Source: CAZHRJ01 sp964534765
Lineage (GTDB): Bacteria; Lindowbacteria; 2-12-FULL-62-27
NCBI GenBank assembly: GCA_964534765.1
Contig: CAZHRJ010000030.1
Location: forward strand, 1 to 25,519
Reading direction: 5' to 3'
Length of the DNA stretch: 25,519 nt
The translations under genes and the position numbers were made by a program. Positions 1 through 8,692 of this stretch are shown in pieces. How positions within the stretch are numbered: the first letter of the stretch is position 1; each line of letters opens with the position of its first letter. The notes beneath the pieces were generated by a model. That model searched no databases and had not been told where the DNA came from. It saw only the letters and a program-made list of their open reading frames with translations.

Positions 1-715
1 AGAGATCCTTGTTGATGTTTTCCCCGCCGACGAGCACGACATCGGTGTGCCAGAGGTTGCCGTCGATAAAAATGGCGATGTCGGTTGTTCCGCCGCCGAT
101 GTCCACCAGAATGCATCCCATGTCTTTTTCGTCCACGGTCAGCGCGGCCAGCGCGGACGCGAGCGGTTCGAGGACAATATCCTCCACCCGAAGTCCCGCC
201 TTGTTGACGCTGTGGATGATGTTCTGAGCGCTGGTGACTGCGCCGGTGACGATATGAACCTCGGCCTCCAGCCGGATGCCCGACATGCCCACCGGATCCT
301 TGATGCCGTCCTGGCCGTCCACGATGAACTCCCGGGGAATGATGTGGATGACCTCCCGGTCCGCCGGAATGGAAACCGCTTTGGCCGCCTCAATCACGCG
401 GTCCACGTCCTTTTCGGTGATTTCCCGGCCGCCTCCGCAGGCGACCACGCCGCGGCTGTTCATGCCTTTGATGTGCCCTCCGGCGATGGAAGTATAGACG
501 CGCTCGACCTGGAGTCCAGACATGAGTTCCGCGTCTCTGAGCGCCCGCTCGATCGAATCGACCGTGCGGTCCACATTGACGACGACCCCCTTTCGCAACC
601 CCAGGGATTCGGACTCACCGATCCCGTCGATTCGGATTTCGCCGGCCTCCGTCAATCCGCCGATCACGGCGACGACCTTGGTTGTGCCGATGTCCAAACC
701 GCAAATTTTGTTCAT
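1..715 (-). CDS. ftsA: Cell division protein FtsA, C-terminus cut by window edge
   Basis: FtsA is the actin-like ATPase that tethers FtsZ to the inner membrane and recruits later divisome proteins. The first 238 residues are present. The reading frame opens MNKICGLDIGTTKVVAVIGG, the phosphate-1 motif of the actin fold. It continues through the 1C (SHS2) region, with EVIHIIPREFIVDGQDGIKD, to the phosphate-2 motif ILVDIGGGTTDIAIF. The ATG overlaps the ftsQ stop as ATGA, which supports translational coupling and fixes the start. The C-terminal half and the membrane-targeting helix lie beyond position 1, where ftsZ would also be expected. The family call is secure. Confidence 0.97.
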   Translation of the reverse strand, partial: MNKICGLDIGTTKVVAVIGGLTEAGEIRIDGIGESESLGLRKGVVVNVDRTVDSIERALRDAELMSGLQVERVYTSIAGGHIKGMNSRGVVACGGGREITEKDVDRVIEAAKAVSIPADREVIHIIPREFIVDGQDGIKDPVGMSGIRLEAEVHIVTGAVTSAQNIIHSVNKAGLRVEDIVLEPLASALAALTVDEKDMGCILVDIGGGTTDIAIFIDGNLWHTDVVLVGGENINKDL

Positions 716-1668
716 GGGCCGTTTCGGCTCCCGCCGGAATTTGAGACGCCCGCGGGCGGCGGCTCGGAACGATACTTGATCACATCCTGATGGAACCGAA
801 GATCGATGTAGGCCGCCTCTCTCCGTTCCGCACCGGCCCTGCCGGAACCTGCGGCCGGTAAGAATGGTCCGCGGGTTTTGCGAAGCGCCATCTGGAAGTG
901 AGGCATTTTGGCCGGAAACGTTGCCGGATCAACTTTGACGAGGAGTCCGTCAGCCATTGAGATTTCGATGTATTCGGGCCGGATGACCCGAATGGTCTTG
1001 ATCTGTTTCGACAGGGATACCGGCAGCGCCGTCAGAAGCCGCACGATGCCGGATCCGGCCGGATGCTCATGCAGGTTTCGGCCGGCGGACATGACGGACC
1101 CGGCAAGGCCCGATACCGCCGGCAGGCCCGATCCGGATTCCGGCATCGACGGGTAGAGGACGCCTTCCCGATCGACGTCGAGTTTTCCGGCAGGCGAAGA
1201 AAAAATGGCAATCGATTTTCGTTCAACCGCGACAACGCTCATGTGACCCCTCCCGACATTCATGGTCATCGTAACTGTGCGCAATCCCGGAATCCGCCGT
1301 GTCAGATGCTCGGACAAGTCCGGGAGATCCACCTCAATAAGATTGTCGGCATTCTGAGCGCGCAACTTGTGAAAAATTTCCGACCGGACCAGTTCGGTCG
1401 ACAGATGTCTGAGTCCCGTAACCGAAATCTGCGCCGGCCGCTGGGGGATAGTTCCGTAGGAATAGGACACAAAATCGAACAGAACCCAGAGCAGGGGCAG
1501 GGCGATGAGGAAGCGCAGGGAGAGACGCTTCATCTGTTCCGGAGTGCAGCGTAGAGCCATCCAGAGCATCCGGGCTTTGATTTTAATCGACTCCAGAAAC
1601 GCGAACGTCCCGCGCCGGCCCCGGCGCGGCGCCTGGAATGTTTTCCCCATCGAATCGCGGCCCTTCAT
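712..1668 (-). CDS. ftsQ: Cell division protein FtsQ/DivIB
   Basis: A bitopic divisome protein of 318 residues that bridges cytoplasmic FtsA/FtsZ and the periplasmic septum machinery through FtsB/FtsL. A basic cytoplasmic stretch of about 45 residues precedes one membrane segment (RFLIALPLLWVLFDFVSYSY). A POTRA domain follows, starting near ISVTGLRHLSTELVRSEIF, and then a beta domain. I chose the ATG at 1668 because it overlaps the ddl stop as ATGA; a start further upstream would add 13 residues inside ddl. The Pro/Gly/Arg-rich tail of about 45 residues is not a conserved part of the family. Position between ddl and ftsA is classical. Confidence 0.92.
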   Translation of the reverse strand: MKGRDSMGKTFQAPRRGRRGTFAFLESIKIKARMLWMALRCTPEQMKRLSLRFLIALPLLWVLFDFVSYSYGTIPQRPAQISVTGLRHLSTELVRSEIFHKLRAQNADNLIEVDLPDLSEHLTRRIPGLRTVTMTMNVGRGHMSVVAVERKSIAIFSSPAGKLDVDREGVLYPSMPESGSGLPAVSGLAGSVMSAGRNLHEHPAGSGIVRLLTALPVSLSKQIKTIRVIRPEYIEISMADGLLVKVDPATFPAKMPHFQMALRKTRGPFLPAAGSGRAGAERREAAYIDLRFHQDVIKYRSEPPPAGVSNSGGSRNGP

Positions 1669-2714
1669 ACCGCTTTCTCCATGTGTTCCTGCGCCATTTC
1701 CATCCACCGGCGGATCAGTTCGGGAAACGAAATGCCGGCTGCCCGGGCCGCCATGGGCACCAGGCTCGTCTCGGTCAGGCCGGGAATGGTGTTGATTTCA
1801 AGAAAGTACAGGCCGGCGCGGTCTCCGGTCACACCCGTTTGCGTCCGGCGCGCGGGCGCGGGCGAACCGAGGAGGAGGTCGATTCGGCACATGTGACGGA
1901 GCTGAAGGGCGCGTGCGATGCGGCCGGCGAAGACTTGAAGTTGTTTGAGGACGTCCGATGAGATATCAGCGGGACAAATGTAGTCTGTCATGCCTTTCGT
2001 ATATTTTGCGTCAAAGTCGAAGAACTCCGTTTTTGGGCGAATCTCGATGATCGGCAGGACGTCGAGCGGATCGCCCGTCATCGGAATCGTCAATTCCCTG
2101 CCGACAATCCGCTCCTCCACCAGAAGCGTGGTGCGCCGCCTTTCGGCCAGGGCCCGGAGATCCGCCGCCGAGGCGACAAATTCCACGCCAACGCTGGATC
2201 CCTCACACAGGGGTTTGACAACCACCGGAAACGTGAGATCCGCCACAGCGGCAGGCGCGGTCGGCGGCGACTCGAACGGATCAACAATCGTCCAGCGCGG
2301 TGTCGGAATCCGAAGAGCCTCGAATACCCACTTTGTGTAGAGTTTGTTCATGCAGATGGCGCTGGCGGCCACACCGGATCCCACGTAGGGAATCTGGAGC
2401 GTTTCAAGAAATCCCTGCAGAGTCCCATCCTCTCCGCCGGGCCCATGCATGGCGAGAAACGCAACGTCCGGGCGGAAGGCCAGGAGACGCTCTGACATTC
2501 GGGATTCCGCCGGATCGAACAGGCGATAGGTGGCACCCAGTTTATCCAATACTGCGGCCACCGCCCGGGCGCTCTTAAATGAAATGTCCCTCTCCGCTGA
2601 TCTTCCACCGCCGAAGAGGGCGATTTTCCGCGTGCGACTGCGGCCGCTCTTGATCTTGCGGGACCGAGCGGTCGCCGGTTTTCGTCGGTGCGGCGCTGCG
2701 CGATTCGTGGACAA
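1665..2714 (-). CDS. ddl: D-alanine--D-alanine ligase
   Basis: An ATP-grasp ligase of 349 residues that makes the D-Ala-D-Ala dipeptide for the peptidoglycan stem peptide. Visible motifs are GGGRSAERDISFKSA at the N-terminus, the glycine loop FPVVVKPLCEGSSVGVEFV, the omega-loop region FDFDAKYTKGMTDYICPA, and the metal site LYFLEINTIPGLTETSLVP. I chose the TTG at 2714 because the minus strand has GGAGGT five bases before it, an excellent ribosome binding site lying inside murB. This gives a basic 29-residue N-terminal extension before the conserved domain. The gene overlaps murB by 140 bases in another frame and ftsQ by 4. Confidence 0.94.
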   Translation of the reverse strand: MSTNRAAPHRRKPATARSRKIKSGRSRTRKIALFGGGRSAERDISFKSARAVAAVLDKLGATYRLFDPAESRMSERLLAFRPDVAFLAMHGPGGEDGTLQGFLETLQIPYVGSGVAASAICMNKLYTKWVFEALRIPTPRWTIVDPFESPPTAPAAVADLTFPVVVKPLCEGSSVGVEFVASAADLRALAERRRTTLLVEERIVGRELTIPMTGDPLDVLPIIEIRPKTEFFDFDAKYTKGMTDYICPADISSDVLKQLQVFAGRIARALQLRHMCRIDLLLGSPAPARRTQTGVTGDRAGLYFLEINTIPGLTETSLVPMAARAAGISFPELIRRWMEMAQEHMEKAV

Positions 2715-3627
2715 TTTCCACCTCCATTTCCAGTTTGAGTCCGAATTGATTCCGCACGGCCTCTCTCACCATCGCGACCAGCGCCTCAAAATCGCGGAAC
2801 GTCGCGCGGCCGTCGTTGAGAAAAAAATTCCCATGTACCTCTGAAACCGTCAGGCCTCCCACCCGCCGGCCTTTGAGGCCCGCCTTGTCAATGAGTTGCC
2901 CGGCCGAGCGGTCTGGTGGATTTTTAAAGATGCATCCCACACTGCGTCCCGCCGGCTGAGTGGCATTGCGGTGTTTCATCCGAGCGTTGACTTCCGCCAG
3001 AATCGTCTCGCGCGCGGCGGTCCGAAGCCGGAGATCCACCGATAGGATGACGGCGGGGAGCGAGTGAAAGAGGCTGTGCCGGTATCTGAAATCGAGCTGA
3101 TCTTTTGGGAGGGTTCGGATGCGACGCTGGGATTGATCCCAAAAGGTGACGCGATCAACCGCCTGCGACACGTCATAATCCCGGGCGCCGCTGTTTTGAT
3201 AAATCGATCCGCCCAGCGTGCCGGGTATCCCGGCCAGTTTTTCGACGCCGGACAGCCCCGCCTCCATCGTCCGGGTGATGAGCGCGGTCAGGTGAACCGC
3301 CGCGCCGGCTCGAACGACGACGCCGGAATCGGCCATCGGGTCGGCCGCCGGGATTTCAATTTTTTTGAAGCCTTCACCCAGTCGGACGATCAGTCCACCA
3401 AATCCTGCGTCTGTGAAAACAACATTCGTGCCTCCGCCCAGGCACTTGAGGGATATCCCCAACTTCGACGCGGCCGGGATCAGTTTCTCCAGCGACTTTT
3501 CCTGTTCAACCGTCACCGCGCCGGCGGCGTATCCCCCGATTCCGAGGGAACTGAATCGCTTCAGCGACACATCCCGGGCGATGGAAAGCCCCGTCTCGGA
3601 TTCCAGCGCCTGCCACTTATTATCCAT
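2575..3627 (-). CDS. murB: UDP-N-acetylenolpyruvoylglucosamine reductase MurB
   Basis: A flavoenzyme of 350 residues that reduces UDP-GlcNAc-enolpyruvate to UDP-MurNAc. The FAD domain shows LGGGTNVVFTDAGFGGLIV and GVEKLAGIPGTLGGSIYQNS. The C-terminal part has SVGCIFKNP, then AGQLIDKAGLKGRRVGG and SEVHGNFFLN, as in type II enzymes. Cysteine takes the place of the usual catalytic serine in the G-S-x-F-K motif, a variant I believe occurs in other MurB proteins. Similarity ends near EMEVEIVHE; the last 45 or so residues are basic, low in pattern, and overlap ddl. The ATG has GAGGA six bases upstream and overlaps the murC stop by 8 bases. Confidence 0.94.
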   Translation of the reverse strand: MDNKWQALESETGLSIARDVSLKRFSSLGIGGYAAGAVTVEQEKSLEKLIPAASKLGISLKCLGGGTNVVFTDAGFGGLIVRLGEGFKKIEIPAADPMADSGVVVRAGAAVHLTALITRTMEAGLSGVEKLAGIPGTLGGSIYQNSGARDYDVSQAVDRVTFWDQSQRRIRTLPKDQLDFRYRHSLFHSLPAVILSVDLRLRTAARETILAEVNARMKHRNATQPAGRSVGCIFKNPPDRSAGQLIDKAGLKGRRVGGLTVSEVHGNFFLNDGRATFRDFEALVAMVREAVRNQFGLKLEMEVEIVHESRSAAPTKTGDRSVPQDQERPQSHAENRPLRRWKISGEGHFI

Positions 3628-5032
3628 GCCGTTTCCTCAACTCTTCCGTCAGCGATGCGGGCGCCTGGTCGATGTCTCCGGCGCCGAGCGTCAGAATGAG
3701 ATCGCCCGGCCGCACCTGCCTGAGGATATCCTGAACGCCCTCCTGCCAGGATCGGACAAAGCGGACCGGCGGGCGGCCCTTTTGCCGTACGCTCTCGGCG
3801 ACCGTCTCACCGGAAATTCCGTTGATCGGCATTTCGCTGGCGGCGTAAATATCCGTCACCACCAGCTGGTCCGCCTGTTCGAACGCGGTCCCGAATTCAT
3901 GAGCCAGCAATTTTGTCCTGGTGAATCGATGCGGTTGAAACAGAACAAAGATTTTCGCCCCGGGATGGGCCACGCGCGCCGTCTCCAGCGTCGCTTTGAT
4001 CTCCGTGGGATGATGCCCGTAGTCATCGTACAGCTCGACCCCGCCGACCGGGCCATGGGATTCGAATCGTCTGGCGACGCCGCGAAATTGGGCCAGACTG
4101 TCCCGGATTTTCGGAATGGGCAGATCCAGTTCGCGGGCGACCGCGATTGTCGCAAGAGCGTTCAAAATGTGATGCCGGCCGGGAATCGACAGCTGAAATT
4201 CGCCAAAGGATTCCTGTTTGTATCGAACGGCAAAGGAGCTCCCGGACCCCCGCAGAACCGGCGATTCCGCCCGAAGATCAGCGCTCTCGGAGAATCCATA
4301 GGTCAGAATCTTGCGCTGAATCTCCGGCCGGATGCGCCGGATCTGGGAGTCATCCCAGCAGACGACGCCGACGCCATAAAAAGGCAGACGATTGAGAAAG
4401 TCCCTGAACGCGTTCCGGAGATGATCCATGGTTCCGTAGTGATCCAGATGATCGGTGTCTATATTGGTCACCACCGCCATAGCCGGATGAAGCTTGAGAA
4501 AGGATCCATCACTTTCATCCGACTCGATGACGAACAGCCCTTTTCCTCCCTGGGTTTTCGAAATCCATGCGCCATAGGCCGGCTCGACCCGGCCAACGAT
4601 CTGCCGGACCCGGCCGCCGATGATGACGGTCGGATCCAGTCCGCAGCCGGTGGTGACGCAGGCGATCATGGACGTCGTCGTAGTTTTTCCGTGCGTGCCG
4701 GCGACCGCGATGGTTTCACCCATGCGGGTGAGTTCCGCCAGCAGTTCGCCGCGGCCGACGATGGGGATGCCCCTGCGGCCGGCCTCCTGTATCTCGATAT
4801 TGGAATCAGGAACGGCCGTAGACCGGACGACCACGTCCGCCTGACCGACCTGTTCCGCCCGGTGACCGATGCTCACGGCAATACCCATCTTTTCCAAGTG
4901 GGCCGTCACCGGGCCCGGCTTTGCGTCCGAGCCCATGACCTCAAATCCGAGTCCCTTGAGAACCTGCGCGATGCCGCTCATGCCCGATCCACCGATACCC
5001 ACCATGTGAAACCGTTTGACGTGGAGAAACAT
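3620..5032 (-). CDS. murC: UDP-N-acetylmuramate--L-alanine ligase MurC
   Basis: A 470-residue cytoplasmic Mur ligase that adds L-Ala to UDP-MurNAc. It has the N-terminal nucleotide fold (MVGIGGSGMSGIA, residues 10-22), the P-loop GTHGKTTTT (residues 112-120), ESDESDGSF, TNIDTDHLDHY, and the C-terminal-domain motifs DDYGHHPTEI and FQPHRFTRT. Length is normal for the family. The ATG shares one base with the ftsW stop (TGATG), so the two genes are coupled directly. In most dcw clusters murG lies between them; here there is no room for it. Confidence 0.97.
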   Translation of the reverse strand: MFLHVKRFHMVGIGGSGMSGIAQVLKGLGFEVMGSDAKPGPVTAHLEKMGIAVSIGHRAEQVGQADVVVRSTAVPDSNIEIQEAGRRGIPIVGRGELLAELTRMGETIAVAGTHGKTTTTSMIACVTTGCGLDPTVIIGGRVRQIVGRVEPAYGAWISKTQGGKGLFVIESDESDGSFLKLHPAMAVVTNIDTDHLDHYGTMDHLRNAFRDFLNRLPFYGVGVVCWDDSQIRRIRPEIQRKILTYGFSESADLRAESPVLRGSGSSFAVRYKQESFGEFQLSIPGRHHILNALATIAVARELDLPIPKIRDSLAQFRGVARRFESHGPVGGVELYDDYGHHPTEIKATLETARVAHPGAKIFVLFQPHRFTRTKLLAHEFGTAFEQADQLVVTDIYAASEMPINGISGETVAESVRQKGRPPVRFVRSWQEGVQDILRQVRPGDLILTLGAGDIDQAPASLTEELRKRHG

Positions 5033-6204
5033 CAGCGCGCCCCCGTCGACCGGATTTCATTTTCCGGATTCTCCACGGCTTCCCGGGAGAAATTCAGGAG
5101 ACACCCGATCCCCAGCAGGGTCACCACAACCGATGTTCCGCCCGCCGATACCAGCGGCAGCGGCTCGCCGGCCACCGGTGTCAGGCCCGTGACGACGGTC
5201 ATGTTGAGGAGCGCCTGGGAGACGATCAGGAAAACGATGCCGGAAGTACCCAGTTTCAAAAACAGGTTCGGCATCCGCAGGGCGAGCCGGAGTCCATAAA
5301 TAAAAAATGCCAGGTAGAGAACGGCCAGGGTCGTTGTCCCGATGAATCCGGTCTCCTCGCCGATCACCGCGAATATAAAATCGGTGTGCGGTTCCGGCAG
5401 GAGAGCCGTTTTCTGGAGTGACTGGCCCAGCCCCGCTCCGGACAGACCGCCATGGCCGAGCGCGATGTAGGACTGGAGGATCTGAAATCCCTTGGCGCCC
5501 GGGTCATCCCAGGGTTTGAGATAGGCCTGAAGGCGGTTGACGATGTAACTTTTGGTCGCGATACCGTAAATGCCGATGGCGGCGATGAGGCCGAGTGTCG
5601 CGAGAATGTGACTCCAGGAAAGCCCGCCCAGAAAGAGCATCAGAAGCGTGAGAGACAGGACAAAAACGGCGGTTGAGTAATCGGGTTCCTTATAGATGAG
5701 AAACGCCGTCAGACCGGCGATCGTCAATATTTTCAACGTCGCCTGAACCCCAATCCACCGGCTCTCCCGGTCGCTGATGAATTTCGCCAGATACAAAACC
5801 AATGCCAGTTTGGCCAGCTCCGCCGGCTGGAAGGACACGCCGGCCAGCCGAATCCAGCGGTTCACGTGGGAGGCGCCCTGGCCGATACCGGGAACAAATA
5901 CCAGACAGAGGCAGACCATCGCAAACGCCATCACCCAGCCGCTCCATCGCTCAATCTGTTTCCACGACACCGCCGTCGCCATCAGAACGCATAGAGTCAG
6001 ACCGATCGCGGCGGCCAGGATCTGTTTTTTGAAAAAGTAGTCGCTCTCGTATCCATAAATGGCCGACCGCTGCGCCAGGAGGGCGCTGGAGCTGTAGACA
6101 AATACACATCCGATCCCGAGGACCAGGGCCGTCCAGAGCGCCAGCCGGATATCCACCTCGCCGAGTCGAATCAGCCGGGCCCGCAGAGTCGACAGCCCCA
6201 TCAT
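5032..6204 (-). CDS. ftsW: Lipid II polymerase FtsW (SEDS family)
   Basis: An integral membrane SEDS glycosyltransferase of 390 residues that polymerises lipid II at the septum with its partner PBP FtsI. The frame is dominated by about ten hydrophobic segments. It shows family motifs NRWIRLAGVSFQPAELAKLA, KEPDYSTAVF, GLGQSLQKTALLPEPHTDF and FAVIGEETGF. Near the end, PLPLVSAGGTS stands where many FtsW proteins have a S-Y/F-GGSS sequence. The start is one of two adjacent ATGs; the first overlaps the murD stop as ATGA. A longer in-frame start upstream would only add residues inside murD. FtsI, its usual partner, is not encoded in this cluster. Confidence 0.95.
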   Translation of the reverse strand: MMGLSTLRARLIRLGEVDIRLALWTALVLGIGCVFVYSSSALLAQRSAIYGYESDYFFKKQILAAAIGLTLCVLMATAVSWKQIERWSGWVMAFAMVCLCLVFVPGIGQGASHVNRWIRLAGVSFQPAELAKLALVLYLAKFISDRESRWIGVQATLKILTIAGLTAFLIYKEPDYSTAVFVLSLTLLMLFLGGLSWSHILATLGLIAAIGIYGIATKSYIVNRLQAYLKPWDDPGAKGFQILQSYIALGHGGLSGAGLGQSLQKTALLPEPHTDFIFAVIGEETGFIGTTTLAVLYLAFFIYGLRLALRMPNLFLKLGTSGIVFLIVSQALLNMTVVTGLTPVAGEPLPLVSAGGTSVVVTLLGIGCLLNFSREAVENPENEIRSTGAR

Positions 6205-7565
6205 CCCAGCCGCTCCACACACCGCCGGAAATCCTTGCCCCGTTCCTCGTAACTTTCATAGTGATCGAAACTCGTTCCACCCGGAGACAGGAGTACGACA
6301 TCGCCGGGCGCGGCCAGATCCTTCGAGACCCTCACCGCGGAAGCGACCGTATTCACCCGCCGGTTGGGAAGCAAAAAGCGGCCCGCGAGGCGGTGGAATT
6401 TTTCTCCCAGCGCGCCAAAAAAAACCAGAGTCTTCAAATTCCGCCGGCGGGTGAGTTCCCGGAAGAGCGGCGTAAAATCCATCCCCTTGTCCTGCCCGCC
6501 CATCAGCGCGATGATCTGCCGGCTGGGAAAACTCTCCAGCGCCTTTCTTGCCGCGTCCACGCTGGTGGCTTTCGAATCGTCATAATAGGACACGCCCCCG
6601 ACCTCCGTGACGAACTCCAGCCTGTGGGCCGGAAGGCGGAACCGCGAAATGGCCTTGCGAATGTCATCCGGGCCGACGCCCACCGACAGCGCCGCGGCCG
6701 ACGCCGCGAGGAGATTCGATTGATTGTGTTTTCCCGGGCCAAACAGATTTTCGGGCAGGTCGAACAAATCCCTGATCTTTCCGCGAATCCGGCCGCGGAC
6801 CCGGTGGCCCCGGATCCAGACCGCGTCCGAGTCCATGACGGGGTTGAGACTGAACCCCACCATCCGGGCGGATGACGTCCCGCGGATTCTACGGGCCAGG
6901 CGCCGGCCGTAAGGATCGTCCAGGTTGATCACGGCTGTGTCGCCCCGGCCGATGTTGCGAAACAGCCTCGCTTTGGCTTCAAAATAGGACTTCATCGACT
7001 CATGCCGGTCCAGATGATTCTGGCTCAAATTCAGAAATATCCCCACCGCCGGCCGGAATCGTTTGGAGAGTTCGAGTTGAAATGAGGACAGTTCGACAAC
7101 GTAATGCATATTCTTTTTTCGACCCACCGTATCGAGCAGCGGCGTGCCGATATTTCCCGCGACGGCCACCTGCCGGGATCCATGGCGGGCGGTCAGCATG
7201 AGGGCGAGTAGTTTTGTGGTGGTGGTCTTTCCATTGGTTCCGGTGACCGCCAGGAACTTCCCGCCGCGGCGGCGCGCATACGCCAGATCCAGATCGCCGA
7301 CCACTTTGGGATCAGCCGGCCGAAGTCCCAGACTGCCGAGAGGAATGCCGGGACTTGCGATGATCCGGGACGCCTCCCGAATCCGCGGCGCGAGCAGCCT
7401 CCGGTCCGTCACGATGGCGGACAAATTCGATTTGAGTTTCCGTCGCAGATCAGGCGGAAACCGGTCGAACCCCTCGTCAAATCCAATCAGATCGGGCTTG
7501 CCCTTGAGCCGGTCGATCACCGACAGGCCGGTGATGCCCAGCCCCAGGATCAGGACCGGGCTCAT
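6201..7565 (-). CDS. murD: UDP-N-acetylmuramoylalanine--D-glutamate ligase MurD
   Basis: A 454-residue Mur ligase that adds D-Glu to UDP-MurNAc-L-Ala. It opens MSPVLILGLGITGLSVIDRL, the nucleotide-binding fold of domain 1. The P-loop is GTNGKTTTT (residues 109-117). Other conserved segments are VAGNIGTPLL, VVELSSFQLEL, FLNLSQNHLDRH, YYDDSKATSVDA, IALMGGQDKGMD and LLSPGGTSFDHYESYEERG. The frame stays open far upstream across mraY, but the ATG at 7565 overlaps the mraY stop as ATGA and matches the family N-terminus, so the upstream stretch is a shadow. It is coupled to ftsW downstream. Confidence 0.97.
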   Translation of the reverse strand: MSPVLILGLGITGLSVIDRLKGKPDLIGFDEGFDRFPPDLRRKLKSNLSAIVTDRRLLAPRIREASRIIASPGIPLGSLGLRPADPKVVGDLDLAYARRRGGKFLAVTGTNGKTTTTKLLALMLTARHGSRQVAVAGNIGTPLLDTVGRKKNMHYVVELSSFQLELSKRFRPAVGIFLNLSQNHLDRHESMKSYFEAKARLFRNIGRGDTAVINLDDPYGRRLARRIRGTSSARMVGFSLNPVMDSDAVWIRGHRVRGRIRGKIRDLFDLPENLFGPGKHNQSNLLAASAAALSVGVGPDDIRKAISRFRLPAHRLEFVTEVGGVSYYDDSKATSVDAARKALESFPSRQIIALMGGQDKGMDFTPLFRELTRRRNLKTLVFFGALGEKFHRLAGRFLLPNRRVNTVASAVRVSKDLAAPGDVVLLSPGGTSFDHYESYEERGKDFRRCVERLG

Positions 7566-8683
7566 CGAAGTTTGAGCGTGGCCAGAGTCATCAGCATGCT
7601 GACCAGTCCCAGGATCCAGAATCGAATCACGATTTTCGGTTCCGCCCAGCCGGACATTTCGAAATGATGGTGAAGCGGCGACATTTTGAAGATGCGTCGG
7701 CCGCGGGTTTTGAAGGAGATGACCTGGAGAATGACCGAGGCGGTTTCGGCGACGAACATCGATCCGACCAGGATGAGAAGCAATTCCTGTTTGATCAAAA
7801 TGGCGACCGTACCCAGAATACCGCCAATGGTCAGCGCGCCGGTATCGCCCAGGAAAATTTCCGCCGGCGGGGCGTTGTACCAGAGGAATCCCAGAAGACC
7901 CCCCAGCATGGCCGCGAGGATGACCGTGATCTCTCCCGCGCCGATGACGTTCACCACCTGCAAATACCGGCTGAAGAAAAAATGCCCCGACAAATAGGCC
8001 AGCGCGGCGTAGCACGCGACGGAGAAAATCGAAAGGCCGCCGGCCAGGCCGTCCAGGCCATCGGTCAGGTTGACCGCGTTGGAGGTTCCGATGATCATCA
8101 CGATGGCCAGCGGGATGTACCAGAATCCCAGATGAAGAAAGATATTTTTGAAAAAAGGCACGGCCAACTGAGACTGGAATCCGCGCTGAATATCCTCGCT
8201 GACCCAGAGCAGCCGATACTCGATGTCCGACCGGTAGACCCAGACGACGATCACCGCGGCGATCATCAACTGAAACGTCAGCTTGTAACGGCCAAAGAGT
8301 CCCGCTTCGCCCCGGGTCACTTTCAACACATCGTCCAGAAATCCCACCAGGCCCAGACCCACCATGACCACCAGAAGCATCTGGACAAACCGGTTGCTTA
8401 AATCGGCGCATAGAAATGTCGCCAAAAGAGTCGTCAGGACAACCACGGCCCCGCCCAGCGTCGGCGTGCCCGCCTTGCTCGCGTGAAACGGCACGTCCTC
8501 CTTGACTCCCGCGCGAAAAAGAGAGGCCCGGCACCACCGAATCACGGCGGGAATGCAGAGAATGCTGATCCCAAATCCCAGAACGGCCGACACCGCCGAT
8601 CGAAAGGTGATGTATTGAAAAACGCGGATCACGGTAAATGGCCCGTTCGCATCGTACCAGTTGTCGAATATCCATTTGAGCAT
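7562..8683 (-). CDS. mraY: Phospho-MurNAc-pentapeptide transferase MraY
   Basis: An inner-membrane enzyme of 373 residues that transfers phospho-MurNAc-peptide to undecaprenyl phosphate, forming lipid I. About ten membrane segments are visible. Conserved catalytic loops are present: GTPTLGG, GFLDDVLKV, NAVNLTDGLDGLAGG, FLGDTGALTIGG and the cytoplasmic PLHHHFEMSGW. The Asp residues in the DD, DGLD and GDTG motifs are all intact. The ATG lies nine bases after the murE stop. In most clusters murF separates murE from mraY, but no room is left for it here. Confidence 0.97.
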   Translation of the reverse strand: MLKWIFDNWYDANGPFTVIRVFQYITFRSAVSAVLGFGISILCIPAVIRWCRASLFRAGVKEDVPFHASKAGTPTLGGAVVVLTTLLATFLCADLSNRFVQMLLVVMVGLGLVGFLDDVLKVTRGEAGLFGRYKLTFQLMIAAVIVVWVYRSDIEYRLLWVSEDIQRGFQSQLAVPFFKNIFLHLGFWYIPLAIVMIIGTSNAVNLTDGLDGLAGGLSIFSVACYAALAYLSGHFFFSRYLQVVNVIGAGEITVILAAMLGGLLGFLWYNAPPAEIFLGDTGALTIGGILGTVAILIKQELLLILVGSMFVAETASVILQVISFKTRGRRIFKMSPLHHHFEMSGWAEPKIVIRFWILGLVSMLMTLATLKLR

Positions 8684-8692
8684 CTTCCGCGT

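Noticed and set aside
47..790. Long plus-strand ORF at the left edge
   Set aside because: It is the shadow of ftsA and the end of ftsQ on the other strand and has no recognisable protein pattern.
3365..5299. 644-codon plus-strand ORF opposite murC
   Set aside because: High G+C leaves the opposite strand open; the minus strand encodes an unmistakable MurC with all motifs.
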